DNA of 64,000 bases, from the NCBI GenBank assembly GCA_947488085.1, contig CANKYI010000001.1, positions 1,054,001 to 1,118,000 of the forward strand. Direction: 5' to 3'. Positions 45,335-54,539 of this stretch are shown here, in pieces (the stretch's first letter is position 1; each line of letters opens with the position of its first letter). The notes under the pieces are model-generated. The model was not told where the DNA came from, searched no databases, and saw only the letters and a list, made by a program, of their open reading frames with translations. The translations under genes and the position numbers were made by a program. This stretch comes from an uncultured Erythrobacter sp. Its GTDB lineage: Bacteria; Pseudomonadota; Alphaproteobacteria; Sphingomonadales; Sphingomonadaceae.

Positions 45335-47472
45335 AGCCTTTCTTCTCTCTCAATTCGTCTGCGAGAAAGCGTCCCAAACGCAAAGGTCCGATTGTCAACG
45401 CATCGACTTTGCGTAATGCATTTGATCGCCGCGCATTTGTCATTGGTGGCATGCAATATGGCGTGGGCATTCTGCTTGCCGGGCGCATGGCTTATCTCGC
45501 CATTGCCGAGAACGAGAAATACAGCCTTGCCTCGGAAAGCAACCGAGTGAACCTCACACTGATCCCGCCGCGCCGTGGTTGGATTATGGATCGCAATGGT
45601 GCGCCACTAGCTTCCAACAGAGCCGATTTTCGGGTTGATGTGATCCCTGAAAGGCTCGCTGATCCCGAAAAGACTATTGATGAGATTGGCGCGCTGCTGG
45701 CTCTCGAACCAACGCGCATTGCCGATATCAAATCAAAACTTGAAGGCGCTCGCGGCTTTGCAGCGGTCGAAGTGGCGAGCGGGCTTAATTACGAACAATT
45801 TGCTGCGCTCAGCGTGCGCCTGCCAGATATGCAAGGGGTGCTGCCACAACGTGGCTTTTCGCGGTATTATCCCACCGCATCGAGTGTGGGTCATCTAATC
45901 GGTTATGTGGGCCCTGCTTCGGCAGAAGAATATGAGCTTGATCGCAATCCAATCCTGATCACGCCAGGCCATAAAATCGGCAAGGACGGGTTAGAGAAGC
46001 AGTTCGAACAGCGACTGCGCGGTGTACCGGGCGCACGCCGTGTCGAAGTGACCGCCGGTGGCCGGGTTCTGCGCGATCTGGAAAGCCGTGACGATATCCA
46101 AGGCGACCCGGTAAAGCTCACGATCGATGGGCCGTTGCAGGACTATGCTGCAAGGCGAATTGGCCTCGAAAGCGGGTCTGTTGTCGTAATGGACTGCCAA
46201 ACGGGTGATCTGTTGTGCATGGCAAGCATGCCCAGCTTTGACCCTAACAGCTTCTCCGACGGCATTGGCAGTGCGGAATATGCGATGCTGCGCGAAGATC
46301 AACGCGTACCGCTGCGCAACAAGGTTCTCAAAGGACTCTATCCGCCCGGCTCCACCGTCAAACCGATGCATTGCATGGCATTCCTGAAAGCTGGAATCAG
46401 CCCACAGGAAACGATCAGCTGTGCCGGCGGGCGACGGATCGGGAACCGGTTCTTCAATTGCTGGAGCAATCACGGCACGGTCGACATGGCCAAAGCTATT
46501 TATCAAAGCTGCGACAGCTATTTCTATCATTACGCCCAGCAAATCGGCTTCGACAAAGTTGCTGAAATGGCCAAAGATTTGGGTATGGGTCAGGAATTCG
46601 AACTGCCCGTGACCAGCCAGTTTTATGGCACGGTTCCAGACCCAGATTGGAAGTTCAACAAATTTGGCCGTGAATGGGAGCCGTTCGACACCGTCAACGC
46701 CTCTATTGGTCAGGGCTATTACCTTGCCAGCCCCCTGCAATTGGCAGTCATGAGCGCGCGGCTTGCAACCGGCAAGCGGCTCAACCCGCGCCTAATCCTC
46801 AACAGCGAAGCACCCTCTCCGCCCGATTACAATTTCGATGCGGATGAAATCACCTATATCCGCAAAGCAATGAGTGACGTGGTCAATGGGCCCGGCACAG
46901 CGGGTCGTGGGCGGTTGCCGCTGGCGGACGTCAAAATGGCGGGCAAGACCGGGACCGCGCAGGTTGTCTCGCTCAGTGTGTCCGACGGCCGCAGCGGACC
47001 TTGGAAGTATCGCGACCACGGTTTGTTTACATTCTTCGCACCGACGGAGAACCCACGCTATGCGGGCGCTGTTGTCATTGAGCATGGCGGTGGTTCTGGT
47101 GCGGCCTACCCCATCGCGCGCGATGTGATGACATTTATGTTCGACCCGCAAAAGGGGATGGACGCGCTAACCTCTCTCGAACGGCAGTGGGGCGGGACAG
47201 CGCAACAACGGCTTGACCAACGCTATGCCGCCTATGCCGCAGAACGCGGTGCAGAAGTGCGCCCTCCCCCGCGGCGCGATGAGGACATCTTCGATCAAGT
47301 CGAAGCAGAAGCCCGAGTTGCGGCCGAGCAAAGTCAGGAAATCGGTGATGAATTTGTCGCGCCGCGACCAACGGCCAATCCGTCAGGCACTCCGCCACCC
47401 GATGCAGTAACGCCAACGACCGGTATCCAATCGACCAGCCCCGCACCCGCTCCAACATCTGGAGCGAATTGA
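45331..47472 (+). CDS. mrdA: Penicillin-binding protein 2 (class B transpeptidase)
   Basis: A 713-residue monofunctional transpeptidase of the elongasome, cross-linking peptidoglycan made by RodA. One N-terminal TM segment, a dimerisation domain, and the catalytic motifs S-T-V-K in PPGSTVKPM (S about 340), S-C-D, and KTGTAQ (about 538). The GTG start at 45331 overlaps the mreD stop and has GGAGG upstream; a longer open frame back to 45130 is in mreD. After the transpeptidase comes a proline/alanine-rich tail of about 90 residues (from roughly residue 625), longer than in E. coli PBP2. Confidence 0.96.
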   Translation: MKPFFSLNSSARKRPKRKGPIVNASTLRNAFDRRAFVIGGMQYGVGILLAGRMAYLAIAENEKYSLASESNRVNLTLIPPRRGWIMDRNGAPLASNRADFRVDVIPERLADPEKTIDEIGALLALEPTRIADIKSKLEGARGFAAVEVASGLNYEQFAALSVRLPDMQGVLPQRGFSRYYPTASSVGHLIGYVGPASAEEYELDRNPILITPGHKIGKDGLEKQFEQRLRGVPGARRVEVTAGGRVLRDLESRDDIQGDPVKLTIDGPLQDYAARRIGLESGSVVVMDCQTGDLLCMASMPSFDPNSFSDGIGSAEYAMLREDQRVPLRNKVLKGLYPPGSTVKPMHCMAFLKAGISPQETISCAGGRRIGNRFFNCWSNHGTVDMAKAIYQSCDSYFYHYAQQIGFDKVAEMAKDLGMGQEFELPVTSQFYGTVPDPDWKFNKFGREWEPFDTVNASIGQGYYLASPLQLAVMSARLATGKRLNPRLILNSEAPSPPDYNFDADEITYIRKAMSDVVNGPGTAGRGRLPLADVKMAGKTGTAQVVSLSVSDGRSGPWKYRDHGLFTFFAPTENPRYAGAVVIEHGGGSGAAYPIARDVMTFMFDPQKGMDALTSLERQWGGTAQQRLDQRYAAYAAERGAEVRPPPRRDEDIFDQVEAEARVAAEQSQEIGDEFVAPRPTANPSGTPPPDAVTPTTGIQSTSPAPAPTSGAN

Positions 47473-48611
47473 TGCAAACAGCCCGCCGAAGTGTTATACC
47501 CTACCCCATAGCTCGCCAGCCATGGGGGATGCTGATCCCGCTATTCATGTTGGTGTTGTTTGGCGCAGCCGTGCTTTATTCCGCCGCTGGTGGATCGATG
47601 ACGCCTTATGCTTCATCACACCTCGTCCGGTTCAGCGTGTTCCTGGTTATGGCCTCAATCATAGCATCGCTGCCGCGTGAGCTGGTGCGCTTCCTGACCT
47701 ATCCCGCCTATATCGTTGTGCTTTTACTGCTGCTTGCGGTGGAGATTATGGGGCGCGTCGATGGCGGCAGTCAGCGCTGGCTCGACCTTGGCTTTATGGT
47801 CTTGCAACCATCCGAATTGATGAAACCCGTAATCGTTGTGACTCTGGCGCATTACTTTTCATCATTGCCCGTGGGAATGATCACCAGCTGGCGCGCACTG
47901 CTGGTGCCGGGTGCGATGATCGGAATGCCGGTGGGATTGGTTCTGTTGCAGCCCGACCTTGGTACTTCGCTCGCTATTGTGTTTGGTGGCGGAGTTGTTT
48001 TGCTGTTGGCCGGACTGCCGTTGCGCTGGTTTATTGGGGCAGGTGTTGCCGCCGCGGCGGCCGCCCCGCTCATCTTTTATTTCGGCCTTCAGGACTATCA
48101 ACAGCGCCGCATCCTGACCATGTTCGATCCCGAAGCGGACGCCTTGGGCGCGGGCTATCATATCGCGCAGTCAAAAATCGCTATCGGATCAGGAGGGATT
48201 TTCGGTAAAGGCTTCAACAACGGATCGCAAAGCCACCTGCAATATCTGCCGGAGCCGCATACGGATTTTGTCTTTGCGACCATGGCGGAGGAATGGGGCC
48301 TGATAGGCGGCCTATTCGTGCTCGCCGTGTTCTCCATCATCTTGCGCTGGGGTCTAGGCGTTGCCCGTACCAGCAAGGATCGCTTCTCTAGCTTGCTCGC
48401 AGCGGGCATGGCAGCGACAGTCTTTTTCTACATTGCAGTCAATTTGTTGATGGTGATGGGCATGGCACCAGTGGTCGGCATCCCCTTACCCTTTATGAGC
48501 CATGGCGGATCATCGATGCTGACCAATATGATCTGCATCGGCGCTCTAATGATGGTCAATCAGTGGAATCGCAAAGCACCACGCGGCGGGCTCTCCGGTG
48601 AGATAAGCTAA
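47472..48611 (+). CDS. rodA: Peptidoglycan glycosyltransferase RodA
   Basis: A 379-residue SEDS-family polymerase that extends glycan strands from lipid II, with about ten TM segments. SEDS signatures include GSQRWLDLGFMVLQPSELMKP (residues about 96-117), LLQPDLGTSL and a late PLPFMSHGGSSML. The ATG overlaps the mrdA stop (TGATG). The final stop overlaps the convergent luxR-type gene. Confidence 0.97.
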   Translation: MQTARRSVIPYPIARQPWGMLIPLFMLVLFGAAVLYSAAGGSMTPYASSHLVRFSVFLVMASIIASLPRELVRFLTYPAYIVVLLLLLAVEIMGRVDGGSQRWLDLGFMVLQPSELMKPVIVVTLAHYFSSLPVGMITSWRALLVPGAMIGMPVGLVLLQPDLGTSLAIVFGGGVVLLLAGLPLRWFIGAGVAAAAAAPLIFYFGLQDYQQRRILTMFDPEADALGAGYHIAQSKIAIGSGGIFGKGFNNGSQSHLQYLPEPHTDFVFATMAEEWGLIGGLFVLAVFSIILRWGLGVARTSKDRFSSLLAAGMAATVFFYIAVNLLMVMGMAPVVGIPLPFMSHGGSSMLTNMICIGALMMVNQWNRKAPRGGLSGEIS

Positions 48612-49318
48612 ACTCGCACCAACCCCATCTGCAGCGCCTTTACGACCGCTCCAACCCGATCAGTCACATCAAGCTTTGCATAAATACGCTTCGAATATGT
48701 CTTCACCGTATCGGGAGACAGATCCAGTATGGTCGCAATTGTCGAAACCGACTTACCGCGCGCCGTCCATGTCAGAACTTCCACCTCGCGCTCTGAAAGC
48801 GTGGGAGCAGCCGCCGGAGGCGCAAGCAGAACGCATACTCTTTGATGCTCAGCTTGCGCCAATGTCCTTACCATCCCAAGCACCTGCGGCTCAATTTCCG
48901 ATACAGGCATGTCGAAATCGATCCCGGCATAACCATCGCGCCCACTCGGCCCGAACAGGGGAATGCCAACACCATGGACTAGACCCTCCTCTCGCATCGC
49001 TTCGAAATAGGCTTCGTTCTCCGGCGTGTTAGGCGCCGCAAGCATGGCATCGGCCCAAGTCATCATCGAGCCATGCTGCAAAACCCGCTTGGGAATGGGA
49101 TCAGCCGCGCGAAACTCTCTCTGCGAATATTGGTTCAGCCACTTGTCGCTAAAACCCGCCGCATAAACCGTTGTAGTCTTTGAAACTGGATCATCAAACA
49201 CAGGGGTCACATGGTAGCTCATGCGGACAACGCCCTGTGAAAAGCAGCGGTCGCGAGCGTTTGCAAGCAACGCCCCCACATCGTTGAACGACTCAATAAT
49301 CTCAAATTGCCGCTGCAT
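48608..49318 (-). CDS. LuxR-type quorum-sensing regulator (solo in this window)
   Basis: A 236-residue regulator. The N-terminal autoinducer-binding domain keeps the residues known to contact acyl-homoserine lactones in LuxR/TraR: W and Y in KWLNQYSQREF, D-P in AADPIPK, W in MMTWADA. The C-terminal GerE helix-turn-helix reads LSEREVEVLTWTARGKSVSTIA...VKTYSKRIYAKL. Start 49318 (MQRQFE) is chosen because upstream residues are unlike the family. No luxI synthase is in the window, so it is a solo here. It is convergent with rodA. Confidence 0.9.
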   Translation of the reverse strand: MQRQFEIIESFNDVGALLANARDRCFSQGVVRMSYHVTPVFDDPVSKTTTVYAAGFSDKWLNQYSQREFRAADPIPKRVLQHGSMMTWADAMLAAPNTPENEAYFEAMREEGLVHGVGIPLFGPSGRDGYAGIDFDMPVSEIEPQVLGMVRTLAQAEHQRVCVLLAPPAAAPTLSEREVEVLTWTARGKSVSTIATILDLSPDTVKTYSKRIYAKLDVTDRVGAVVKALQMGLVRV

Positions 49319-49537
49319 GATACATATTATTACCAGATGTAACCCAAGTGGGCGACTTTCCGTAAACGTCAACATACGCGATAACACTTAAGGCTTGGAA
49401 GAGCCTAGCGTTCGGGTCGCAGCCAGCAACATGCGTGGCACTTGTTGAACGCTTAAGTCCTGACGGCAGAGGTGCGCCCCCCAATTGTGCCATCTGTCGT
49501 CAGGCACCCAGTTTTTTGATTGTTTAGAGGTTTCGTC

Positions 49538-49876
49538 ATGCTTCGTTTGCGAGCAGTGTTTTCAGGCGTTTATCGCCGATTGCCATTTGGGAAGCCCGCG
49601 CCTTTGCCTCCGGTGGAGGGGGACATTGCGCGCATGACACAAGTGACATCTGCAATCCATCAACGCCAACTCGGTGGACAGACCACTTCGCTACGACAAC
49701 TTCATAAGATTTGTAACCTAGACCAGTCGGAGGCGCTTTCCGTGCTGGCGCAATTGCGTACTGCTGAGCTTGTTTCGATCGAACAGAACATGGTCGATGA
49801 ATTCGAATCACTTGTGGTCGTCAATGAAGACGCGTCGCGACGTTTGGCTCAAGTGGTCGAACGCGCCGCAGCCTGA
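49538..49876 (+). CDS. Small winged-helix-like protein, unknown function
   Basis: A 112-residue protein. The region LRQLHKICNLDQSEALSVLAQLRTAELVSIEQ (split by eye into three helices and a wing) resembles a MarR-like winged helix, but this is weak evidence. The ATG at 49538 has AGAGG nine bases upstream. It precedes tRNA-Lys and has no recognised partner. Confidence 0.6.
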   Translation: MLRLRAVFSGVYRRLPFGKPAPLPPVEGDIARMTQVTSAIHQRQLGGQTTSLRQLHKICNLDQSEALSVLAQLRTAELVSIEQNMVDEFESLVVVNEDASRRLAQVVERAAA

Positions 49877-49991
49877 AGCCTAATCGCAAAAGCCTTTTCA
49901 TCTGAAAAAGGCACGCTATATGCAGCGCCTCGCGACATTCAGAGGCGGCTAAACGCCGGTTCTAAACTCGCTCCGATCACGAAATCGGCAC

Positions 49992-50067
<76 letters not shown>

Positions 50068-50070
50068 TTT

Positions 50071-53000
50071 TTACCCTCCGCCTTTATCGGTCACCATTCG
50101 GCCAAACCGGGCAGTTGCACGGGAGTGCAATACGACCAGAGCTGGTATCACGAGCATCAAAAGCGCCGTCCCGATCAGCACTCCAAAGCCAAGGCTGGCT
50201 GACATCGGAATTAGGAATTGCGCCTGAGTGCTGGTCTCAAATGTGATGGGTGCGACCCCCAAAAAGGTTGTCACTGCAGTTAGCATAATGGGGCGAAAAC
50301 GCGATTTGGCAGCGTCGACTACCGCTTCCTTCGGGTTCATCCCGCGAGCGACTTTCTCATTGTAGAAGTCGATCATCACTAGCGATCCGTTGATGATCAC
50401 GCCGGATAGGGCAACGATCCCAAATATAGATAGCAGCCCAAGCGATATACCTAGCATAACATGACCAAATAGCGCTCCGACCAAGCCGAACGGGATCGCA
50501 GCCATAATCACCATTGGTTGAGTGTAAGACTTAAACGGGATCGCTAGCAGCGCATAAATGACCACCAGCGCGAGCATGAATGCCGAACCCAAATCACCAA
50601 AACTCTCAAGCTGTTGTTCTTGTTGTCCGCCAAATTTGTACTGTAGCGTTGGGAAATCGGCGAGAATGTCAGGCAAGATCTCGCGCTCCACCAAGTCGGT
50701 GACCTCTTGGCCGGTAACGACATCCTCATTCACATCGGCAGAAATCGTCACTTTGCGCCGACCATCTTCGCGACGGATTTGCGCTAGGGCTTCAGTGAAA
50801 GACGCATCCGCAATGGCTCCTAGCGAGGTAAAGCCGCCCGGAACCGCGACGCGGAAACTTTCAATGTCCGCGACCGAATTACGCTCTTCCTCTGGCAATC
50901 GCACATAAACGCGCACGTCTTCGCTGCCGCGTTGAACTCGCACTGCTTCTGATCCGAAAAAGCCCGACCGCACTTGCGCAGCGACATCCTGTAGCGTCAC
51001 GCCTAAGGTGCGGGCCGAAGGTTTAAGCCTCAGCTCAATCTCGCGCATCCCGGCGTCTTGGTCGCTTTCAATGTCGAACACGCCGCTAATCGGAGCGAGT
51101 TCGGCCATGATACGTTGGCGCGCGGCGTCGAGGACTTCGGGATCGCTGTCGAAGATGCTGATGTTGACCGCTGCGCCGAACGAAAGCTCATCCGATGTGA
51201 TCGAAAAAGATCGCGCATTGGGAAGTTCACCCAACTCCTCGCGCCATGCCTGTTCGATCTCAAACGCACCGACATCGCGATCGCCGCTGGCGGTCAATGC
51301 GATCTGCACAGCAGCTATATTGGAACCCAACTGCTGCTGTTGACCCCCAGGACCCTGATCGATGGGACGAGTGCCGATGGTGGTGAAAATGGCCTCGACA
51401 AAATCGGGCCGGGTTTGATCGGAACCGGCGGGAATATACCGGGCCAGCACACGGTTGCCTGCGTCCTCTATCTTTTTCGCGATCGCCTCTGTGCTCTGTA
51501 TGTTTGAGCCTGCGGGCAGCTCTACGGATGCCGTCACCACGTCGCCTTCGATATCGGGGAAAAAGCTAAATTTGATGATCCCTGCGGGCAAAAGAGCGAC
51601 CATAACAATCAGCAGAGCGACTGCTCCGGACAGTAGAATAAATGGGAAGGTGACAGAGAAACGCAGGGCCCGATCAAGCGGCCCATCTACAAATGCCCTA
51701 AATCGACGGTCCACAGCATTCTGAACCCGTTCAAAGAAGCGCGTGACCGCATTGCTCGCAACAGTGCCAGCGGCGGGGAGACTGGAGAGGTGATGCGGAA
51801 GGACCAGTAGCGCCTCAACAAGCGAGAGCGCCAACACCGCCACCATCACGATCGGAATATCACGCACAACATTGCCAATAGTGCCACCAACGGAAAAGAG
51901 CGGCATCACCGAAGCCAGCGTAGTCAACACCGCAAAGATCACAGGGATCGTTACCCGCTGGGTGCCCGCAATGGACGCGCCGAGCCCACTGCGCCCACTT
52001 TCGCGTTCGGCATAGACATTCTCCCCGACAACAACAGCGTCATCAACCACAAGGCCCAGCGCCAGAATGAAGCCGAAAAGCGAGAACATATTGATGCTGG
52101 ACCCGACCAGATCGAGCAGGAAGATCGCGCCGGTAAAGGTCGCCCCGATGCCCGCAGCCGTCCAGAATGCTAACCGGAGATCAAGAAACAATGTGAGCGA
52201 AACCAGCACTAGAACCAGCCCGATTGCGGCATTACGCAAAAGCAGACTGAGCCGGTCTTCGAGAAACTCCGAATTGTCGTTCCAAACGGCATATCCGATC
52301 CCCTGCGGCGGAGTGTAGTCCTCGTCCAGCAGTGTTTTTACGGCTTCGGCAACGTCGAGAACGCGCTCATCGCTGGTGCGGTAGACATCGACAAAGGCAA
52401 CCGGTTGATCGTTGAATCTCGCGATCAGATCAGCGTCTTCGAAACCGTCGCTGACCGTTGCGACATCGCCCAATCGCAGCAGGTCACCCTCCCCGCCCGA
52501 GATGAGGATGATGTCTTCAAAGTCGCTCTGTGTGTAGTTCTGCCCTACTGTGCGCACGCGCACTTCTTCGGATGCCGTATCAACCGATCCGGCGGAGCTA
52601 TCGAGGCTGCTTGCGGCGACGATCTGCGAGACTTGGGGCAATGACAGACCCAGTGCGCGCAGGCGCTCCTGAGGAACGTCGATAAATATCTGATAATCGC
52701 GCACTGAGCTGGTTTGGACGTAGCTCACCTCGTCCAAGTCCGCGATCCTGTCTTCTAACGCCTGCGCAGTTTCCTTTAGCGAGCGCTCCCCCACATCGCC
52801 GAACACCGCGACCCTAAGGACAACCTGTCGGTTGGTGAGTTCGCGGATGGATGGTTCGTCGGCTTCGGCGGGGAACGTCTGGATCTGGTCGACCTCAGAT
52901 TTCACCTCATCAAGGGCGGTTGAGATGTCAGCGCTGCTCTCCAGCTCCACATTGACAGTGCCCTGTCCCTCGCGCGCAGTGGAAGTGATTTTCTTGACGC

Positions 53001-53286
53001 CTTCGACCGCCTCGACGGCTTCCTCGATGCGCTGGACAATGCCCTCTTCGATCTCGCTTGGGGTGGCGCCAGGATAGGATACGCTGACAGAAATTGTGTC
53101 GAGGCTGCTTTCGGCAAACACCTCCTGCACGATGCGTTCATAGGCGAACAGGCCGGACGCAAGGAGGAAAATCATCAGAAGATTGGCCGCGACCCCATTG
53201 CGCGCCATAAACGCGATGACGCCTTTACGGTCACGCGCAGGAGCCGAACTTGGATCTTCCGGTGGGGAGGCAGCAGCCTCGCTCAT
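50071..53286 (-). CDS. RND efflux transporter permease
   Basis: A 1071-residue inner-membrane RND pump (AcrB/MdtB type) with twelve TM segments and two large periplasmic loops. Near residue 40 begins a long periplasmic region; GLVVDDAVVVGENV in TM4 holds the Asp-Asp pair of the proton relay, and a second VALSGVIINGSLVMIDF lies in TM10. Its start overlaps the adaptor stop (ATGA at 53283-53286). Third gene of the NodT-adaptor-permease operon. Substrate not evident. Confidence 0.95.
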   Translation of the reverse strand: MSEAAASPPEDPSSAPARDRKGVIAFMARNGVAANLLMIFLLASGLFAYERIVQEVFAESSLDTISVSVSYPGATPSEIEEGIVQRIEEAVEAVEGVKKITSTAREGQGTVNVELESSADISTALDEVKSEVDQIQTFPAEADEPSIRELTNRQVVLRVAVFGDVGERSLKETAQALEDRIADLDEVSYVQTSSVRDYQIFIDVPQERLRALGLSLPQVSQIVAASSLDSSAGSVDTASEEVRVRTVGQNYTQSDFEDIILISGGEGDLLRLGDVATVSDGFEDADLIARFNDQPVAFVDVYRTSDERVLDVAEAVKTLLDEDYTPPQGIGYAVWNDNSEFLEDRLSLLLRNAAIGLVLVLVSLTLFLDLRLAFWTAAGIGATFTGAIFLLDLVGSSINMFSLFGFILALGLVVDDAVVVGENVYAERESGRSGLGASIAGTQRVTIPVIFAVLTTLASVMPLFSVGGTIGNVVRDIPIVMVAVLALSLVEALLVLPHHLSSLPAAGTVASNAVTRFFERVQNAVDRRFRAFVDGPLDRALRFSVTFPFILLSGAVALLIVMVALLPAGIIKFSFFPDIEGDVVTASVELPAGSNIQSTEAIAKKIEDAGNRVLARYIPAGSDQTRPDFVEAIFTTIGTRPIDQGPGGQQQQLGSNIAAVQIALTASGDRDVGAFEIEQAWREELGELPNARSFSITSDELSFGAAVNISIFDSDPEVLDAARQRIMAELAPISGVFDIESDQDAGMREIELRLKPSARTLGVTLQDVAAQVRSGFFGSEAVRVQRGSEDVRVYVRLPEEERNSVADIESFRVAVPGGFTSLGAIADASFTEALAQIRREDGRRKVTISADVNEDVVTGQEVTDLVEREILPDILADFPTLQYKFGGQQEQQLESFGDLGSAFMLALVVIYALLAIPFKSYTQPMVIMAAIPFGLVGALFGHVMLGISLGLLSIFGIVALSGVIINGSLVMIDFYNEKVARGMNPKEAVVDAAKSRFRPIMLTAVTTFLGVAPITFETSTQAQFLIPMSASLGFGVLIGTALLMLVIPALVVLHSRATARFGRMVTDKGGG

Positions 53287-54539
53287 TCGCTATCCGCCGC
53301 ACCAACGCGCAAGGCCATGCCATTGATCGGCGCGCGTAACGCGCTGACGATCAATTGCCCACCCTCGGCAAGCGAAGGTGTGCTGATATAGGCAAGCTCA
53401 TCCGTCCGCTGAATCACGCGCACGGGCAGCACATTCAATTTCCCATCGCGCACGACCCATATCTCATTGCCCGGGCGGACCGCGATTGCGGGGACTTCGG
53501 CATAGCTATCAAGGCTGGCCCCGGTGATCTGAGCATTGACGAACGCGCCCAACAACAGAGGTGGCGCGTTCCCGGTGTCGCCCTCATCAACCGCACGTCC
53601 GCCGGAAATCGGTGCGGGGACGCGCACGAACACTTCGACATTGCGCGTTGCGGCATCGAGGATTGCGCTGGCGCGGTCGACATAGCCATCCCAGCGATAC
53701 AGCTTTCCGCCGTACTCATAGGTGACGCTGGCCGGGATGCGGGCGCGTGCCCCTTCGAGCAGGCCCGGGATCAAGGCAGCTTCGTCGGCGGTGAAGGACA
53801 GGCGCACTTCATATGAGGCAGTTGAAACGATAGAGCCAAGCGCTTGTCCCGGTTGCACCAGTGATCCGAGCGCAGCGTCCTCTGAGCGAACCAAGCCGCC
53901 AAATGGCGCGGTGACCCGCGTGCGGCTCAACGCCAATTGCGCATCGGCCAGTCCGGCGGCGGCTCGTTCACGTGCGGCTTGAGCGGAGCGCAATTGCGGC
54001 TCTCGCGTGGCTAGCCCTGACGAAGCGGGTTCGCTCGGGATTGCATCACCAGCATCCAAACCGCGCGGCGCAAGGATTTCGGCCTCGCTCACTGCGCCAG
54101 CACCCAAGCTCTCACGCTCAGCGAACCGGCGCAGCTCATCGCTGGCAATCGCGACTTCTTCTTGCGCTTGCAACACCGCCACATCTTGAGCTGCCACATC
54201 AGCGCGCGCGATGCGCACGTCATTGCGAAACTCAGCCGGATCAATCCTCAACAAAGTTACGCCAGTAGGGACTATGCCGCCTTCGCGAAAGGCTGGATTG
54301 ACATAAGTGAGCCGCCCAGCAACCTGAACACCAACGGTCACTTCATCGCGCGCCTGCACAGTGCCCGAGCCCAGCACTGGGATCGGACCCGAAGCCGCAT
54401 TGAAGGCAACTACCTCCACCAAAGGAGCTTCCACAACGGGCTCTTCCTGCAGAGGAGCAGGACGCAGCCATACCATAAGTACGGCAATCAAAACCGCGCC
54501 TCCCAACAATCCGGCAGACCAGATAAATTGTCGGTTCAA
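53283..54539 (-). CDS. RND efflux periplasmic adaptor (membrane fusion protein)
   Basis: A 418-residue adaptor joining the pump to the outer-membrane channel. One N-terminal TM segment, a barrel-sandwich hybrid (GSGTVQARDEVTVGVQVAGRL, near residue 60), a helical hairpin, and a beta-barrel (APFGGLVRSEDAALGSLVQPG). TTG at 54539 is chosen: GGAG lies six bases upstream and it overlaps the stop of the preceding gene (TTGA). An upstream ATG at 54581 adds unrelated sequence. Confidence 0.92.
   Translation of the reverse strand: MNRQFIWSAGLLGGAVLIAVLMVWLRPAPLQEEPVVEAPLVEVVAFNAASGPIPVLGSGTVQARDEVTVGVQVAGRLTYVNPAFREGGIVPTGVTLLRIDPAEFRNDVRIARADVAAQDVAVLQAQEEVAIASDELRRFAERESLGAGAVSEAEILAPRGLDAGDAIPSEPASSGLATREPQLRSAQAARERAAAGLADAQLALSRTRVTAPFGGLVRSEDAALGSLVQPGQALGSIVSTASYEVRLSFTADEAALIPGLLEGARARIPASVTYEYGGKLYRWDGYVDRASAILDAATRNVEVFVRVPAPISGGRAVDEGDTGNAPPLLLGAFVNAQITGASLDSYAEVPAIAVRPGNEIWVVRDGKLNVLPVRVIQRTDELAYISTPSLAEGGQLIVSALRAPINGMALRVGAADSE

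Noticed and set aside
49892-49912. GCCTTTT/AAAAGGC hairpin after the small winged-helix gene
   Set aside because: The stem is short and AT-rich with no T-run on the plus strand; a weak terminator is possible but not supportable.
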